IMG/VR virus record: IMGVR_UViG_3300007735_000800
Span: 1 to 64,000 of that record
Length of the DNA: 64,000 nt
DNA from: a virus
Direction: 5' to 3' (one strand)
Shown: piece after piece, positions 1 through 5,523 of the stretch
How the letters are laid out: every line of letters starts with the position of its first letter
Position numbering within the stretch: position 1 is the stretch's first letter
The notes under the pieces: model-generated
Databases searched by the model: none
The model's input: only the letters and a program-made list of their open reading frames with translations
Told to the model about the DNA's origin: nothing
Program-made: the position numbers and the translations under genes

Positions 1-42
1 GGGACATGCCCCTATGATAAGGGATAAGTTAGAATCTGTCAA
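1..42 (-). promoter_or_regulatory. Leaderless early-type promoter and start of a gene leaving the left edge
   Basis: On the minus strand TTGACA (42-37), a 17-base spacer, TATCAT (19-14) and six bases lead straight to an ATG at 7-5. Only ATGTCCC of the gene is inside the window, so its product cannot be judged. The predicted transcript start falls on the ATG, so the mRNA would be leaderless. Four more genes within the next 1.4 kb have exactly the same spacing. Confidence 0.75.
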
Positions 43-137
43 CCGATGCGCGAAGAAATATTTGAGATTATATTATCGGGCGCACCATCCAGGCCGGCGA
101 CTACTATCCGGCGAGCGAAGCGAGCCGGTGGACGGAC

Positions 138-164
138 TCAGGCCGGCGCTGCGCGCCGGCCTGA
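138..164. terminator. GC-rich hairpin, probable terminator
   Basis: A perfect 12-bp inverted repeat (138-149 with 153-164) has a 3-base loop and a GGCCGGCGC core. It lies downstream of the minus-strand gene at 247-492. No U-tract follows, so the termination role is inferred from position and from two similar hairpins at 1279 and 1647. Confidence 0.55.
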
Positions 165-187
165 TAGTAGCCCCCATAAACAGCCTA

Positions 188-206
188 GCCCCGAACGAAT
201 CGGGGC
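188..206. terminator. Second hairpin downstream of the 247-492 gene
   Basis: A 7-bp perfect stem (GCCCCGA at 188-194, TCGGGGC at 200-206) with a 5-base loop lies between the 247-492 gene and the larger 138-164 hairpin. It may be the proximal terminator of that gene. No T-run follows on either strand. Confidence 0.4.
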
Positions 207-246
207 AGGGAGCGAATCCTTTTCGGCTGTTACGAGCACCACCTCG

Positions 247-492
247 TTAGATCATGTCCCTCCGGGGCGCGATGAGAACGCCGTAGGCGATGTTGTGGAT
301 CATCTCGTACACCTCGCGCTTCGACTTGAACCCGCCGATGCCCACGACTCCGGCTTCGCAGTTGCGTTGCAGTTGCCATCCGCCGTAGGCTCCCTGGAGG
401 CAGAAGGAGCCCTTCTCGCCCGGCTTCACGCCGAGGTGGAGGTTGAGGCAGGCGAGGGCTTCGTTGACTTGCTTGATGGTGGTGCGCTTCAT
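247..492 (-). CDS. Small early-type protein of unknown function (81 aa)
   Basis: The product is 81 residues, GC-rich in codon use and read from an ATG placed six bases after a TACAAT -10 box, so translation is probably leaderless. It resembles, by general pattern only, short phage proteins with an N-terminal helix (KQVNEALACLN), a Gly/Trp-containing middle (YGGWQLQ) and a SKREVYEMIHNIAYGV helix. No catalytic motif is visible. It sits in a group of small, individually promoted genes typical of early host-takeover regions, which is inferred from layout. No function is assigned. Confidence 0.75.
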   Translation of the reverse strand: MKRTTIKQVNEALACLNLHLGVKPGEKGSFCLQGAYGGWQLQRNCEAGVVGIGGFKSKREVYEMIHNIAYGVLIAPRRDMI

Positions 493-527
493 GGTTGTAT
501 TGTACCGTAGGTGGTGCGTGTTGTCAA
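493..527 (-). promoter_or_regulatory. Leaderless sigma70-type promoter
   Basis: TTGACA (527-522), a 17-base spacer, TACAAT (504-499) and six bases precede the ATG at 492. There is no room for a ribosome-binding site in the transcript. Confidence 0.85.
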
Positions 528-542
528 GCGACCCGGAAAGAT

Positions 543-890
543 TTAGTGGTTGATTTCCGGGGGCGCGGAGGGGATGAACGCTTCGTGGATGCTGTCCACG
601 CGGAAGGATCGCAGCCCGCCCGCCGAGTGGTCGAAGTACAGGATGGATGCGGGGTAGGCGTTGTCCGTGGCGAGGTTCTCGATATCATCGTCCGTGCCAA
701 AGGCCTTGACGATGGAGGGGTTGCGCGTGGCCATGCGCGTGGCGATCACGCCATCGGTCTTCCGGTACTGGAGGCAGACCCAGCCCGCGTTGAGCGCGGT
801 GTACAGCATGGCCCGGTTGTCGGCGTAGCGCGGGTGCGAGGCGTTGAAGACGAGGGGGAGGACGATGGGGCGGGTGTCGATGGTGCTCAT
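543..890 (-). CDS. SH3/Sm-like fold (WYL_2-type) small phage protein
   Basis: This 115-residue protein has the pattern of the WYL_2 (formerly DUF2693) phage family, a predicted Sm-like SH3 barrel. A strand with KTDGVIATRMAT (around residues 44-55) is followed by ILYFDHSAGGLRSFRVDSI near residues 83-101, corresponding to the usual hydrophobic-D-x(4-5)-RSFR-x-D-I block. The role of the family is unknown. The start is the ATG six bases after TACAAT. A related C-terminal domain may occur in the AT-rich gene at 26632-27330. The assignment is from pattern memory, without a search. Confidence 0.72.
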   Translation of the reverse strand: MSTIDTRPIVLPLVFNASHPRYADNRAMLYTALNAGWVCLQYRKTDGVIATRMATRNPSIVKAFGTDDDIENLATDNAYPASILYFDHSAGGLRSFRVDSIHEAFIPSAPPEINH

Positions 891-925
891 GCACCCATTG
901 TAACCTATGGCCGGTGGTTTGTCAA
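891..925 (-). promoter_or_regulatory. Leaderless sigma70-type promoter
   Basis: TTGACA (925-920), a 17-base spacer, TACAAT (902-897) and six bases precede the ATG at 890. Confidence 0.85.
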
Positions 926-961
926 GCGACCTGCAGAAAGAAATATTTCTTTCCGAATGGG

Positions 962-996
962 TTGACAGGACAGCAGGTAGGCCGTATCATGGGGGC
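962..996 (+). promoter_or_regulatory. Leaderless sigma70-type promoter
   Basis: TTGACA (962-967), a 17-base spacer, TATCAT (985-990) and GGGGGC lead into ATG at 997. The 36-base gap to the divergent promoter at 891-925 contains no other signal. Confidence 0.85.
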
Positions 997-1254
997 ATGA
1001 GCACCCCTACCGACAACCACGAGCACGAACACTTCCCCTGCGACTGCCACCGCCCCGAGTACGCCTACACGGACAGCCTCTGCCCGATGTGCGAGGAGGA
1101 GCGCGAGCGGGAGCGCGAGAAGCGCATGGAGCAGGAGAGGCGCTGCGATGAGGCGGATCAGCAGGCGTTCGCGGATGCCTGCGGGAGCATGACGCAGGAT
1201 GACTGGGATGCAGACAACGACTGGCTAGCGAGCGCGGGATGGGGCGAGATGTAA
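997..1254 (+). CDS. Small Cys/His-containing acidic protein (85 aa)
   Basis: The start at 997 is chosen because the promoter places the transcript start there; an upstream in-frame ATG at 907 would lie before the promoter. The 85-residue product opens MSTPTDNH, has a possible metal-binding set (CDCH near residue 15, CPMC near 28), then a highly charged Glu/Arg helix and an acidic Trp-containing tail. Start context, length and Cys layout resemble the neighbouring 1369-1626 gene, suggesting distant paralogy. Function is unknown. Confidence 0.75.
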   Translation: MSTPTDNHEHEHFPCDCHRPEYAYTDSLCPMCEEEREREREKRMEQERRCDEADQQAFADACGSMTQDDWDADNDWLASAGWGEM

Positions 1255-1278
1255 GCCCACCGCCTACCACCCAGCCCC

Positions 1279-1303
1279 ATGCCGGCCCCGTAGGGGCCGG
1301 CAT
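1279..1303. terminator. GC-rich hairpin terminator
   Basis: A perfect 11-bp stem (1279-1289 with 1293-1303, core GCCGGCCCC) with a GTA loop lies 24 bases after the stop codon of the 997-1254 gene. It shares the GCCGGC core with the hairpins at 138 and 1647. Confidence 0.65.
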
Positions 1304-1333
1304 GGTCATTCGAAGAAATATAATGGGAAATGG

Positions 1334-1368
1334 TTGACAAACTTCCCACCTGCCCTTATCATAGGGGC
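1334..1368 (+). promoter_or_regulatory. Leaderless sigma70-type promoter
   Basis: TTGACA (1334-1339), a 17-base spacer, TATCAT (1357-1362) and AGGGGC lead into ATG at 1369. The sequence from -10 to the start codon nearly repeats that at 985-1005. Confidence 0.85.
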
Positions 1369-1626
1369 ATGAGCACCACCTGCAACAACGATGAAACCCC
1401 CCGCCCCGAGCCCGTGTGCCCCCGCTGCGGCTGCAGCGATGACGCGCCCAACAGCCACGACCTCTGCGAAACTTGCGTGGAGGAAATGGATGCCGGGTAC
1501 GAGGCCGATGACGAATGGGCCCCGGAGGACCCCGGCATCGATGGGGACCACCCCACCGGGTACGAGGCCGATGACGAACGCCCCTACGGGTGGGATGTGC
1601 CCGAGGAGGAATACCCGGACTGGTAA
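1369..1626 (+). CDS. Small zinc-ribbon-like acidic protein (85 aa)
   Basis: The 85-residue product has two CxxC pairs (CPRC near residue 18 followed by GC, and CETC near 35), suggesting a small zinc ribbon. The second half is very acidic and contains the repeated element GYEADDE twice. Start context, length and Cys layout resemble the 997-1254 gene. The small size, acidic charge and own early-type promoter fit a host-modifying early phage protein, but that is inference. Confidence 0.75.
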   Translation: MSTTCNNDETPRPEPVCPRCGCSDDAPNSHDLCETCVEEMDAGYEADDEWAPEDPGIDGDHPTGYEADDERPYGWDVPEEEYPDW

Positions 1627-1646
1627 CCCCAGTCCTCCCAGCCCTC

Positions 1647-1675
1647 CGATGGCCGGCGCGAAGCGCCGGCCATCG
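1647..1675. terminator. GC-rich hairpin terminator
   Basis: A perfect 13-bp stem (1647-1659 with 1663-1675) with a GAA loop lies 20 bases after the stop of the 1369-1626 gene. It contains the GGCCGGCGC core also found at 138-164. A short T-containing stretch follows. Confidence 0.7.
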
Positions 1676-1867
1676 TTGTTATTTGAAATAACAAATTTAA
1701 TTGGTAGACGAGTGTCCGAGTAGTGATTTGGGTCCCATATGACGGCGCGTTATCGGACGCGCTAGCCCCACCCCCCTTCAATTTTCTCAAATTTTCTCAA
1801 ATATTCTTGATGGTCTAAAAATTTTTTGGCCACCCCCATACCCCCAAACCTCAAAATACATGATATG
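1676..1867. other. Composition switch, no gene seen
   Basis: Base composition changes here from clearly GC-rich to strongly AT-rich. I see no ORF with a plausible start, no promoter and no complete tRNA. AATTGGTAGACG near 1697 resembles a tRNA D-arm, but no acceptor or T-arm pairs with it. Confidence 0.6.
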
Positions 1868-1877
1868 CCAAAAAAAA

Positions 1878-1903
1878 TTTTGGGCCCCCGAAGAGGCCCA
1901 AAA
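1878..1903 (-). terminator. Rho-independent terminator of the late cassette
   Basis: The stem TTTTGGGCC (1878-1886) with GGCCCAAAA (1895-1903) is flanked by an A-run at 1870-1877, which reads as a U-run on the minus strand. It follows the stop of the 1938-2441 gene. Confidence 0.85.
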
Positions 1904-1937
1904 AGTTCATTTAAAAATTTTATATCTTTTTATTGGC

Positions 1938-2441
1938 TTATCTGTCTCTCTTCTTATTTTTTGCCAATGCGATTGCTAGATTTTTCTTTTTTGCCTTCTT
2001 GCCTCTTCCTGGTTCTGAACCACCTTTTCTTCGTCGGTCTGATCGCTCTTGGAATATCTCATCGCTTCCAACCTGCAATGCCGGTCCTTTGCCCACCATT
2101 GAAGCGTAGATTGGATTGTCTTGTACGGTTGGTCTGCCCGAGTTTGATACGATTTCCCGTGTAAGGTATTCTTGGTCACTCCCTACGTTTCGGATGGCTC
2201 CCATGCCGGGATATACGGAAAATCGTGCTGTTTTTCTGGCACCCTTGCCGAGAGGATTTCCTTGTTTGGTGACTTCTGTTCCGATAATGCGGGGGACGGG
2301 TTCGCCTGTGTAAGGATCCACGTCATCCACATCGAGGTGAACTATGCTCTTCTTCCTGTACTCCAAGAGTTGTTCTAGTTGGTTGACTTGTTCTTGAAGT
2401 TGTTCGCAAAGATTTTTGTAGTAATTTGTTAAGTAGTCCAT
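1938..2441 (-). CDS. Candidate internal head protein, MDYLTNYYK-type N-terminus (167 aa)
   Basis: The start at 2441 is chosen because a late box, TATAAATA, lies five bases upstream; longer in-frame readings would start before the promoter. The N-terminus MDYLTNYYKNLCEQLQ closely matches the 2495-3190 protein and leads into QLLE at residues 24-27, which fits the L/I-x-E cleavage rule of T4 gp21 protease. The rest is Gly/Arg/Lys-rich and basic, ending in a Lys/Arg-rich tail. T4 internal proteins have the same plan: cleaved targeting peptide plus small basic domain. The packaging role is inferred. Confidence 0.75.
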   Translation of the reverse strand: MDYLTNYYKNLCEQLQEQVNQLEQLLEYRKKSIVHLDVDDVDPYTGEPVPRIIGTEVTKQGNPLGKGARKTARFSVYPGMGAIRNVGSDQEYLTREIVSNSGRPTVQDNPIYASMVGKGPALQVGSDEIFQERSDRRRKGGSEPGRGKKAKKKNLAIALAKNKKRDR

Positions 2442-2454
2442 TGAAATATTTATA
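2442..2454 (-). promoter_or_regulatory. T4-type late promoter, leaderless
   Basis: TATAAATA (2454-2447) is followed by five bases and then the ATG at 2441. T4 late transcripts start about six bases after the box, which here falls on the ATG. Confidence 0.85.
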
Positions 2455-2461
2455 AAAAAAA

Positions 2462-2485
2462 ACCGAGATGTTTTTGGATCTCGGT
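2462..2485 (-). terminator. Terminator directly upstream of a late promoter
   Basis: ACCGAGAT (2462-2469) pairs with ATCTCGGT (2478-2485) around an 8-base loop, and T-runs follow on both strands. On the minus strand the U-run merges into the late box at 2454, so one gene ends and the next begins within about 40 bases. Confidence 0.85.
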
Positions 2486-2494
2486 TTTTTGTTT

Positions 2495-3190
2495 TTAGCG
2501 AATTGGTGCCGAACCTCTGCCAGGAATTGTTCCTCCACCCTTTCTTGGTGTTGGGGGTACTCCGCTGTCTCTTGGTTGAGGTGGTATTGGATTGTCTTTT
2601 TTCCATTTTGGATCCTGTTTTTGCCACCATTTAAAGTAATTATACCATTCTTTTTGATATTCTGGATCTTGGCTTCCTTTTGGATATCCTCTTGGATCCG
2701 GTTTATCAGGTTGTTGTGGGGCCGGTTGTTGTGGGGCCGGTTGTTGTGGAGGGGGTTGTTGTGGAGGGGGTTGGGGAGCTGGTGGTTGTGGCGCTGGGGG
2801 TTGTGGGGCTGGGGGTTGGGGGGGTATTTGTCCACCTCCTCCAAATCCTCCTCCAAATCCATTATTACCGACAGCATCAAATCTAGTCGGTTCATTTGGC
2901 TCTTGATCAACTCGGCTTCTGGTTGCTCCACTACGTTGCATATCACCACCATATTCAAATCTATCAGAGGGCTCTTGATCAACTCGGGTTCTGGTTCCTC
3001 CACTACGTTGCATATCACCACCATATTCAAATCTTCTATTCTTAGAATATCTGTTAAAGGCAGAGTTTAGGTCGAACGGTATGTCTTCATTTAACATTAA
3101 TGATTTTTTATAAATTGCAGATTCTAAAATATTAATTTTGACCTGTAATTGTTCTGATAAATTTTTGTAATAATTTGTCAAGTAGTCCAT
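2495..3190 (-). CDS. Candidate internal head protein with repeats and Pro/Gln-rich tract (231 aa)
   Basis: The N-terminus MDYLTNYYKNLSEQLQ is nearly identical to that of the 1938-2441 protein and leads to NILE at residues 20-23, an I-x-E motif. The body has a 24-residue unit repeated twice (beginning RFEYGGDMQRSG), a Gly-rich patch, about 45 residues of QPPAPQPP-type repeats and a basic Gly/Pro tail. It appears largely disordered. The start is five bases after the late box TCTAAATA. A delivered or packaged head protein is the best guess; no enzymatic domain is visible. Confidence 0.72.
   Translation of the reverse strand: MDYLTNYYKNLSEQLQVKINILESAIYKKSLMLNEDIPFDLNSAFNRYSKNRRFEYGGDMQRSGGTRTRVDQEPSDRFEYGGDMQRSGATRSRVDQEPNEPTRFDAVGNNGFGGGFGGGGQIPPQPPAPQPPAPQPPAPQPPPQQPPPQQPAPQQPAPQQPDKPDPRGYPKGSQDPEYQKEWYNYFKWWQKQDPKWKKDNPIPPQPRDSGVPPTPRKGGGTIPGRGSAPIR
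2708..2823. repeat. G-rich minisatellite encoding the Pro/Gln tract
   Basis: Short units of the type GGTTGTTGTGGGGCC and GGTTGTTGTGGAGGG are repeated imperfectly. On the minus strand they encode QPPAPQ/QPPPQQ repeats. The runs of four or more G give some G-quadruplex potential. Confidence 0.75.
2901..3035. repeat. 72-bp tandem duplication inside a CDS
   Basis: Bases 2901-2963 and 2973-3035 match except for a few positions, giving a 72-bp period. It encodes two copies of a 24-residue unit in the 2495-3190 protein. Confidence 0.85.
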
Positions 3191-3209
3191 GAATTTATTT
3201 AGATAAATA
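3191..3209. promoter_or_regulatory. Overlapping divergent late promoters
   Basis: On the minus strand TCTAAATA (3203-3196) lies five bases from the ATG at 3190. On the plus strand GATAAATA (3202-3209) serves the 3226 gene, leaving a short leader with the ribosome-binding site AAAGGAA. The two boxes overlap by two bases. Confidence 0.7.
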
Positions 3210-3225
3210 TGTAAAAGGAAATTTT

Positions 3226-3408
3226 ATGCTAACAAAAATTAAAAATTTCGTAAAGAAGGTTACTGTGCTTGAATGGGTAGTCCTCGGAATCGCCATATTG
3301 GCTCTCTGGCTTGCCGTTGCCCCAAAGCACGCTCCAGCACACAAAGGTCCTCACGGTGGCAATAAGGCCGTGGAAAAGGCCGTTGAAGTGGAAGCCGAGA
3401 AGAAGTAA
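3226..3408 (+). CDS. Small single-span membrane protein (60 aa)
   Basis: Residues 1-11 are basic, residues about 14-33 form one hydrophobic membrane segment (VLEWVVLGIAILALWLAVAP), and the rest is a His/Pro/Lys/Glu-rich soluble tail. It is the only plus-strand gene in the late cassette and has its own late promoter and ribosome-binding site. A small, late, single-span protein could be a holin-like or envelope-acting lysis protein, or an entry factor, but there is no family match to decide. Confidence 0.72.
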   Translation: MLTKIKNFVKKVTVLEWVVLGIAILALWLAVAPKHAPAHKGPHGGNKAVEKAVEVEAEKK

Positions 3409-3429
3409 GTTAAAAAATTTAACAAAAAA

Positions 3430-3458
3430 AAATTTGAGTCCTTTTGGGGCTCAAATTT
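3430..3458. terminator. Bidirectional terminator
   Basis: AAATTTGAG (3430-3438) pairs with CTCAAATTT (3450-3458), flanked by an A-run on the left and a T-run on the right. It serves the converging 3226-3408 and 3464-4093 genes. Confidence 0.85.
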
Positions 3459-3463
3459 TTTAT

Positions 3464-4093
3464 TTAGTCTCCGGTGTAGTGTCCGAATGGTGCATTAGGA
3501 TTTCTTGGTCTTCCTTTTGAATCTCTTCGACCCATTATGATGTCTGCTCTGAGGTTCTCATCTTCCACGAATTGATTGTGTTCTGGGCGTGCATTCAATT
3601 CTTTTCTAGTGAGGTCTCTGAGAACGACCAATCCCCTGGCTTGATCTTTTAGGTCCTGTGGATCGACATAGGATTGGCTGAATTGCTTCATTGCATTTTG
3701 GCGGGCTGCGCTGCTAAATTTGTATGAGGAAAGTGGACGACCTCTGTAATTGGTTCCGGAGATATGGGCTTTCAGGGCATCGGATTTTCTTGTAGACATT
3801 TCTCTATACAAATCTTCGATTGCTCTGTTCTGTCTACTTAGATTGCGGTCAATCCTAGCATATTCACGGTTCGGGTATCGTCCACCAAAACTGTCAACAC
3901 GCAAATCTCCTTCTTGGTCATCTCTCATGGTTGCTGTGTTTGGTGGCGGATCTCCAGCATCATTGTATGCTGTGGTCAGTGGAATGAAATTTGGACGACC
4001 CATTTCATTCAAGGTAATTTGTTTTTCAAGAATCAACTTTGCGTTGTGCTGTAGATTATTTGTAAAATTTAAATTATCCGTTGAAAATCTCAT
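3464..4093 (-). CDS. Candidate internal head protein (209 aa)
   Basis: The N-terminus contains NLNFTNNLQHNAKLILEK; LNFTNN recalls the LNLS-N element of the next two genes, and LILE at residues 20-23 fits the L/I-x-E protease motif. The rest is hydrophilic and rich in Arg, Asn and Asp, with no recognisable enzyme domain. It is the third member of a run of co-oriented genes with tiny gaps (1-2 bases), so it is probably co-transcribed with 4095-5510. Membership of the targeted family rests mainly on the N-terminus and context. Confidence 0.68.
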   Translation of the reverse strand: MRFSTDNLNFTNNLQHNAKLILEKQITLNEMGRPNFIPLTTAYNDAGDPPPNTATMRDDQEGDLRVDSFGGRYPNREYARIDRNLSRQNRAIEDLYREMSTRKSDALKAHISGTNYRGRPLSSYKFSSAARQNAMKQFSQSYVDPQDLKDQARGLVVLRDLTRKELNARPEHNQFVEDENLRADIIMGRRDSKGRPRNPNAPFGHYTGD

Positions 4094-4094
4094 T

Positions 4095-4565
4095 TTAGTT
4101 TTTCTTTCTGTGCTTCCTGGTTTTTAGAAACGAAATTGCCTGACGTAGGTCGGAGACATCTGCAACTCCCTCATTCTCAAATTCTGTTCCAAATACTTTT
4201 GCATATTTTTTCTGTGATCTTCGAATGTCAGCGTCAAGAGCTCTGATCTTGGGACTTCCTGGAACCTTTGGTCCAGAACGCTTTATGTCTCCAACGACGC
4301 GTTTGAATGATTTAACTTGTTGAGGATTGATTCCATGAGACTGTGGAGATTCAATTGCCTTTTCAAGAGCGATCAAGTCATCCATCCGCAGCATCCCTGC
4401 TTTCTGGCCTCTTAATTTTCTTCTTTCATCTGGATCATGTATCTCAGCTTCAACTAATGCGTTAAATAAAATATCATCTAATTGGGCTTCTTGAATTTGC
4501 CTTACTGCATCATGGTAATTGTTTGAAAGATTTAAATGATCTTTAAATGGATTGTAATTTTTCAT
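4095..4565 (-). CDS. Candidate internal head protein, NPFxDHLNLS-type N-terminus (156 aa)
   Basis: The first 27 residues (MKNYNPFKDHLNLSNNYHDA, then VRQIQEA) align with those of the 4567-5064 protein. The I-Q-E/A sequence at residues 24-27 is a good match to the T4 gp21 cleavage consensus. The remainder is a helical, Lys/Arg-rich domain ending KTRKHRKKN, unlike any sibling's C-terminus. The arrangement of a shared short head with a different tail suggests a common targeting signal on different cargoes. Confidence 0.72.
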   Translation of the reverse strand: MKNYNPFKDHLNLSNNYHDAVRQIQEAQLDDILFNALVEAEIHDPDERRKLRGQKAGMLRMDDLIALEKAIESPQSHGINPQQVKSFKRVVGDIKRSGPKVPGSPKIRALDADIRRSQKKYAKVFGTEFENEGVADVSDLRQAISFLKTRKHRKKN

Positions 4566-4566
4566 T

Positions 4567-5064
4567 TTATAATGTGTAGGTTGTTGAGTAACGTCCGAGG
4601 GTATTTTTTGAAGTTGGTCCAGAAATTATTCTTGTATTAAAATCAGTAGAATCTGGTTCCCAATAATTTGGAAGATTTATTCCAGCAATTCCCCTTTCAC
4701 GCAATTTTTTAATTTCATCGGGAGTTAGCACACCAGAAGTAGGAGACATGCCAGCAGCAATTCTAACTTTTCCGGAAAAAGTTCTACCCGATCTTTCTGC
4801 GGCTCTCATTTCTTTTCTTTTTTCTGTCTCTGCGGCAATGGCATCCAGTTCTTCTCTAGTTCGCATTCTGGAACTTCTTTCTTTTGGGGAACTGAAACCT
4901 CTAATAAAATCCGAATGAGTAACTCTACTGCCCCCTACATACGGACCACGTGAATCACCTATTCTTGTTCCAGGAATAATTTTGGCTTCCAAAATTTGTT
5001 TAGCCGCATCATATAAATTTGGAGAAAGATTTAAGTGATCGTTGAAAGGGTTGCAGTTATTCAT
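4567..5064 (-). CDS. Candidate internal head protein, mosaic of two siblings (165 aa)
   Basis: The N-terminus (NPFNDHLNLSPNLYDAAKQ followed by ILEA) matches the 4095-4565 protein. The C-terminus instead matches the 5067-5510 protein: INLPNYWEP versus IDLPDTWNP, and LGRYSTTYTL versus LGKYSQTYRF at the very end. It is therefore a recombinant between two family types, direct evidence of module exchange. I-L-E/A near residues 24-27 is the predicted protease site. The middle is charged and probably helical. Confidence 0.74.
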   Translation of the reverse strand: MNNCNPFNDHLNLSPNLYDAAKQILEAKIIPGTRIGDSRGPYVGGSRVTHSDFIRGFSSPKERSSRMRTREELDAIAAETEKRKEMRAAERSGRTFSGKVRIAAGMSPTSGVLTPDEIKKLRERGIAGINLPNYWEPDSTDFNTRIISGPTSKNTLGRYSTTYTL

Positions 5065-5066
5065 TT

Positions 5067-5510
5067 TTAGAACCTATATGTTTGTGAATATTTTCCAAGA
5101 GTGCCGGATGTACCCATACTACCAAGATTTTTTTCACTTGCAGATAATATTCTTCTTCTAGAAGAATAATTATAATCATCAGCGGGATTCCATGTATCTG
5201 GAAGATCTATCTGTGGTATATTCTTTAATTCATCATTTCTTTTTTTGTCTTCTACATAATCACTAAAATCACGAGGTTTACCATAGTTAAAACCAAATGG
5301 AAAGCCAGGAGTGCCTGGTGGTACTTGTGTATTTCTTTTTTTATTTCTAGTTCTTGGATCTAATCTAGAGTCACCTGGGCGATATGGTCTTTTTCGTTTA
5401 GGAGGATCAGGAGGTCCTCCACCAAATCCACCTCCACCTTCCAATAAAGAATAAATTCTTTTTTCAAGGTCTTCGCATAGCTTTTTATAATAAAGAGCAG
5501 TATAATCCAT
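5067..5510 (-). CDS. Candidate internal head protein, MDY-type N-terminus (147 aa)
   Basis: The N-terminus MDYTALYYKKLCEDLEKRI is of the same type as the 1938 and 2495 proteins, and SLLE/G at residues 21-25 fits the L/I-x-E rule, followed by a Gly-rich linker. The C-terminal 45 residues match those of the 4567-5064 protein. The body is basic (KRKRPYRPGD, RNKKRN). A late promoter gives a leaderless start at 5510. It is probably the first gene of the 5510-to-3464 transcription unit. Confidence 0.74.
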   Translation of the reverse strand: MDYTALYYKKLCEDLEKRIYSLLEGGGGFGGGPPDPPKRKRPYRPGDSRLDPRTRNKKRNTQVPPGTPGFPFGFNYGKPRDFSDYVEDKKRNDELKNIPQIDLPDTWNPADDYNYSSRRRILSASEKNLGSMGTSGTLGKYSQTYRF

Positions 5511-5523
5511 AAAATTATTTATT
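5511..5523 (-). promoter_or_regulatory. T4-type late promoter, leaderless
   Basis: AATAAATA (5523-5516) and five bases precede the ATG at 5510. The box lies over the last codons of the upstream 5515-5958 gene. Confidence 0.75.

Noticed and set aside
907-1254. Longer 115-residue reading of the 997 gene
   Set aside because: The upstream ATG lies before the promoter at 962-996, which directs transcription to begin at 997.
1690-1760. Possible tRNA or tRNA remnant (AATTGGTAGACG resembles a D-arm)
   Set aside because: No matching acceptor stem, anticodon arm or T-arm can be paired around it on either strand.
1938-2630. Longer 230-residue reading of the first cassette gene
   Set aside because: The extension crosses the terminator at 2462-2485 and the late promoter; the start at 2441 matches the N-terminus of the 2495-3190 sibling.
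2708-2823. CRISPR-like array
   Set aside because: Repeats are short, imperfect, contiguous and in frame; there are no regular unique spacers and no cas genes.
2323-3030. Overlapping minus- and plus-strand ORFs rich in Asn/His or Trp/Gly across the repeat region
   Set aside because: They are out-of-frame translations of the repeats; only the 2495-3190 frame has a promoter and a sibling N-terminus.
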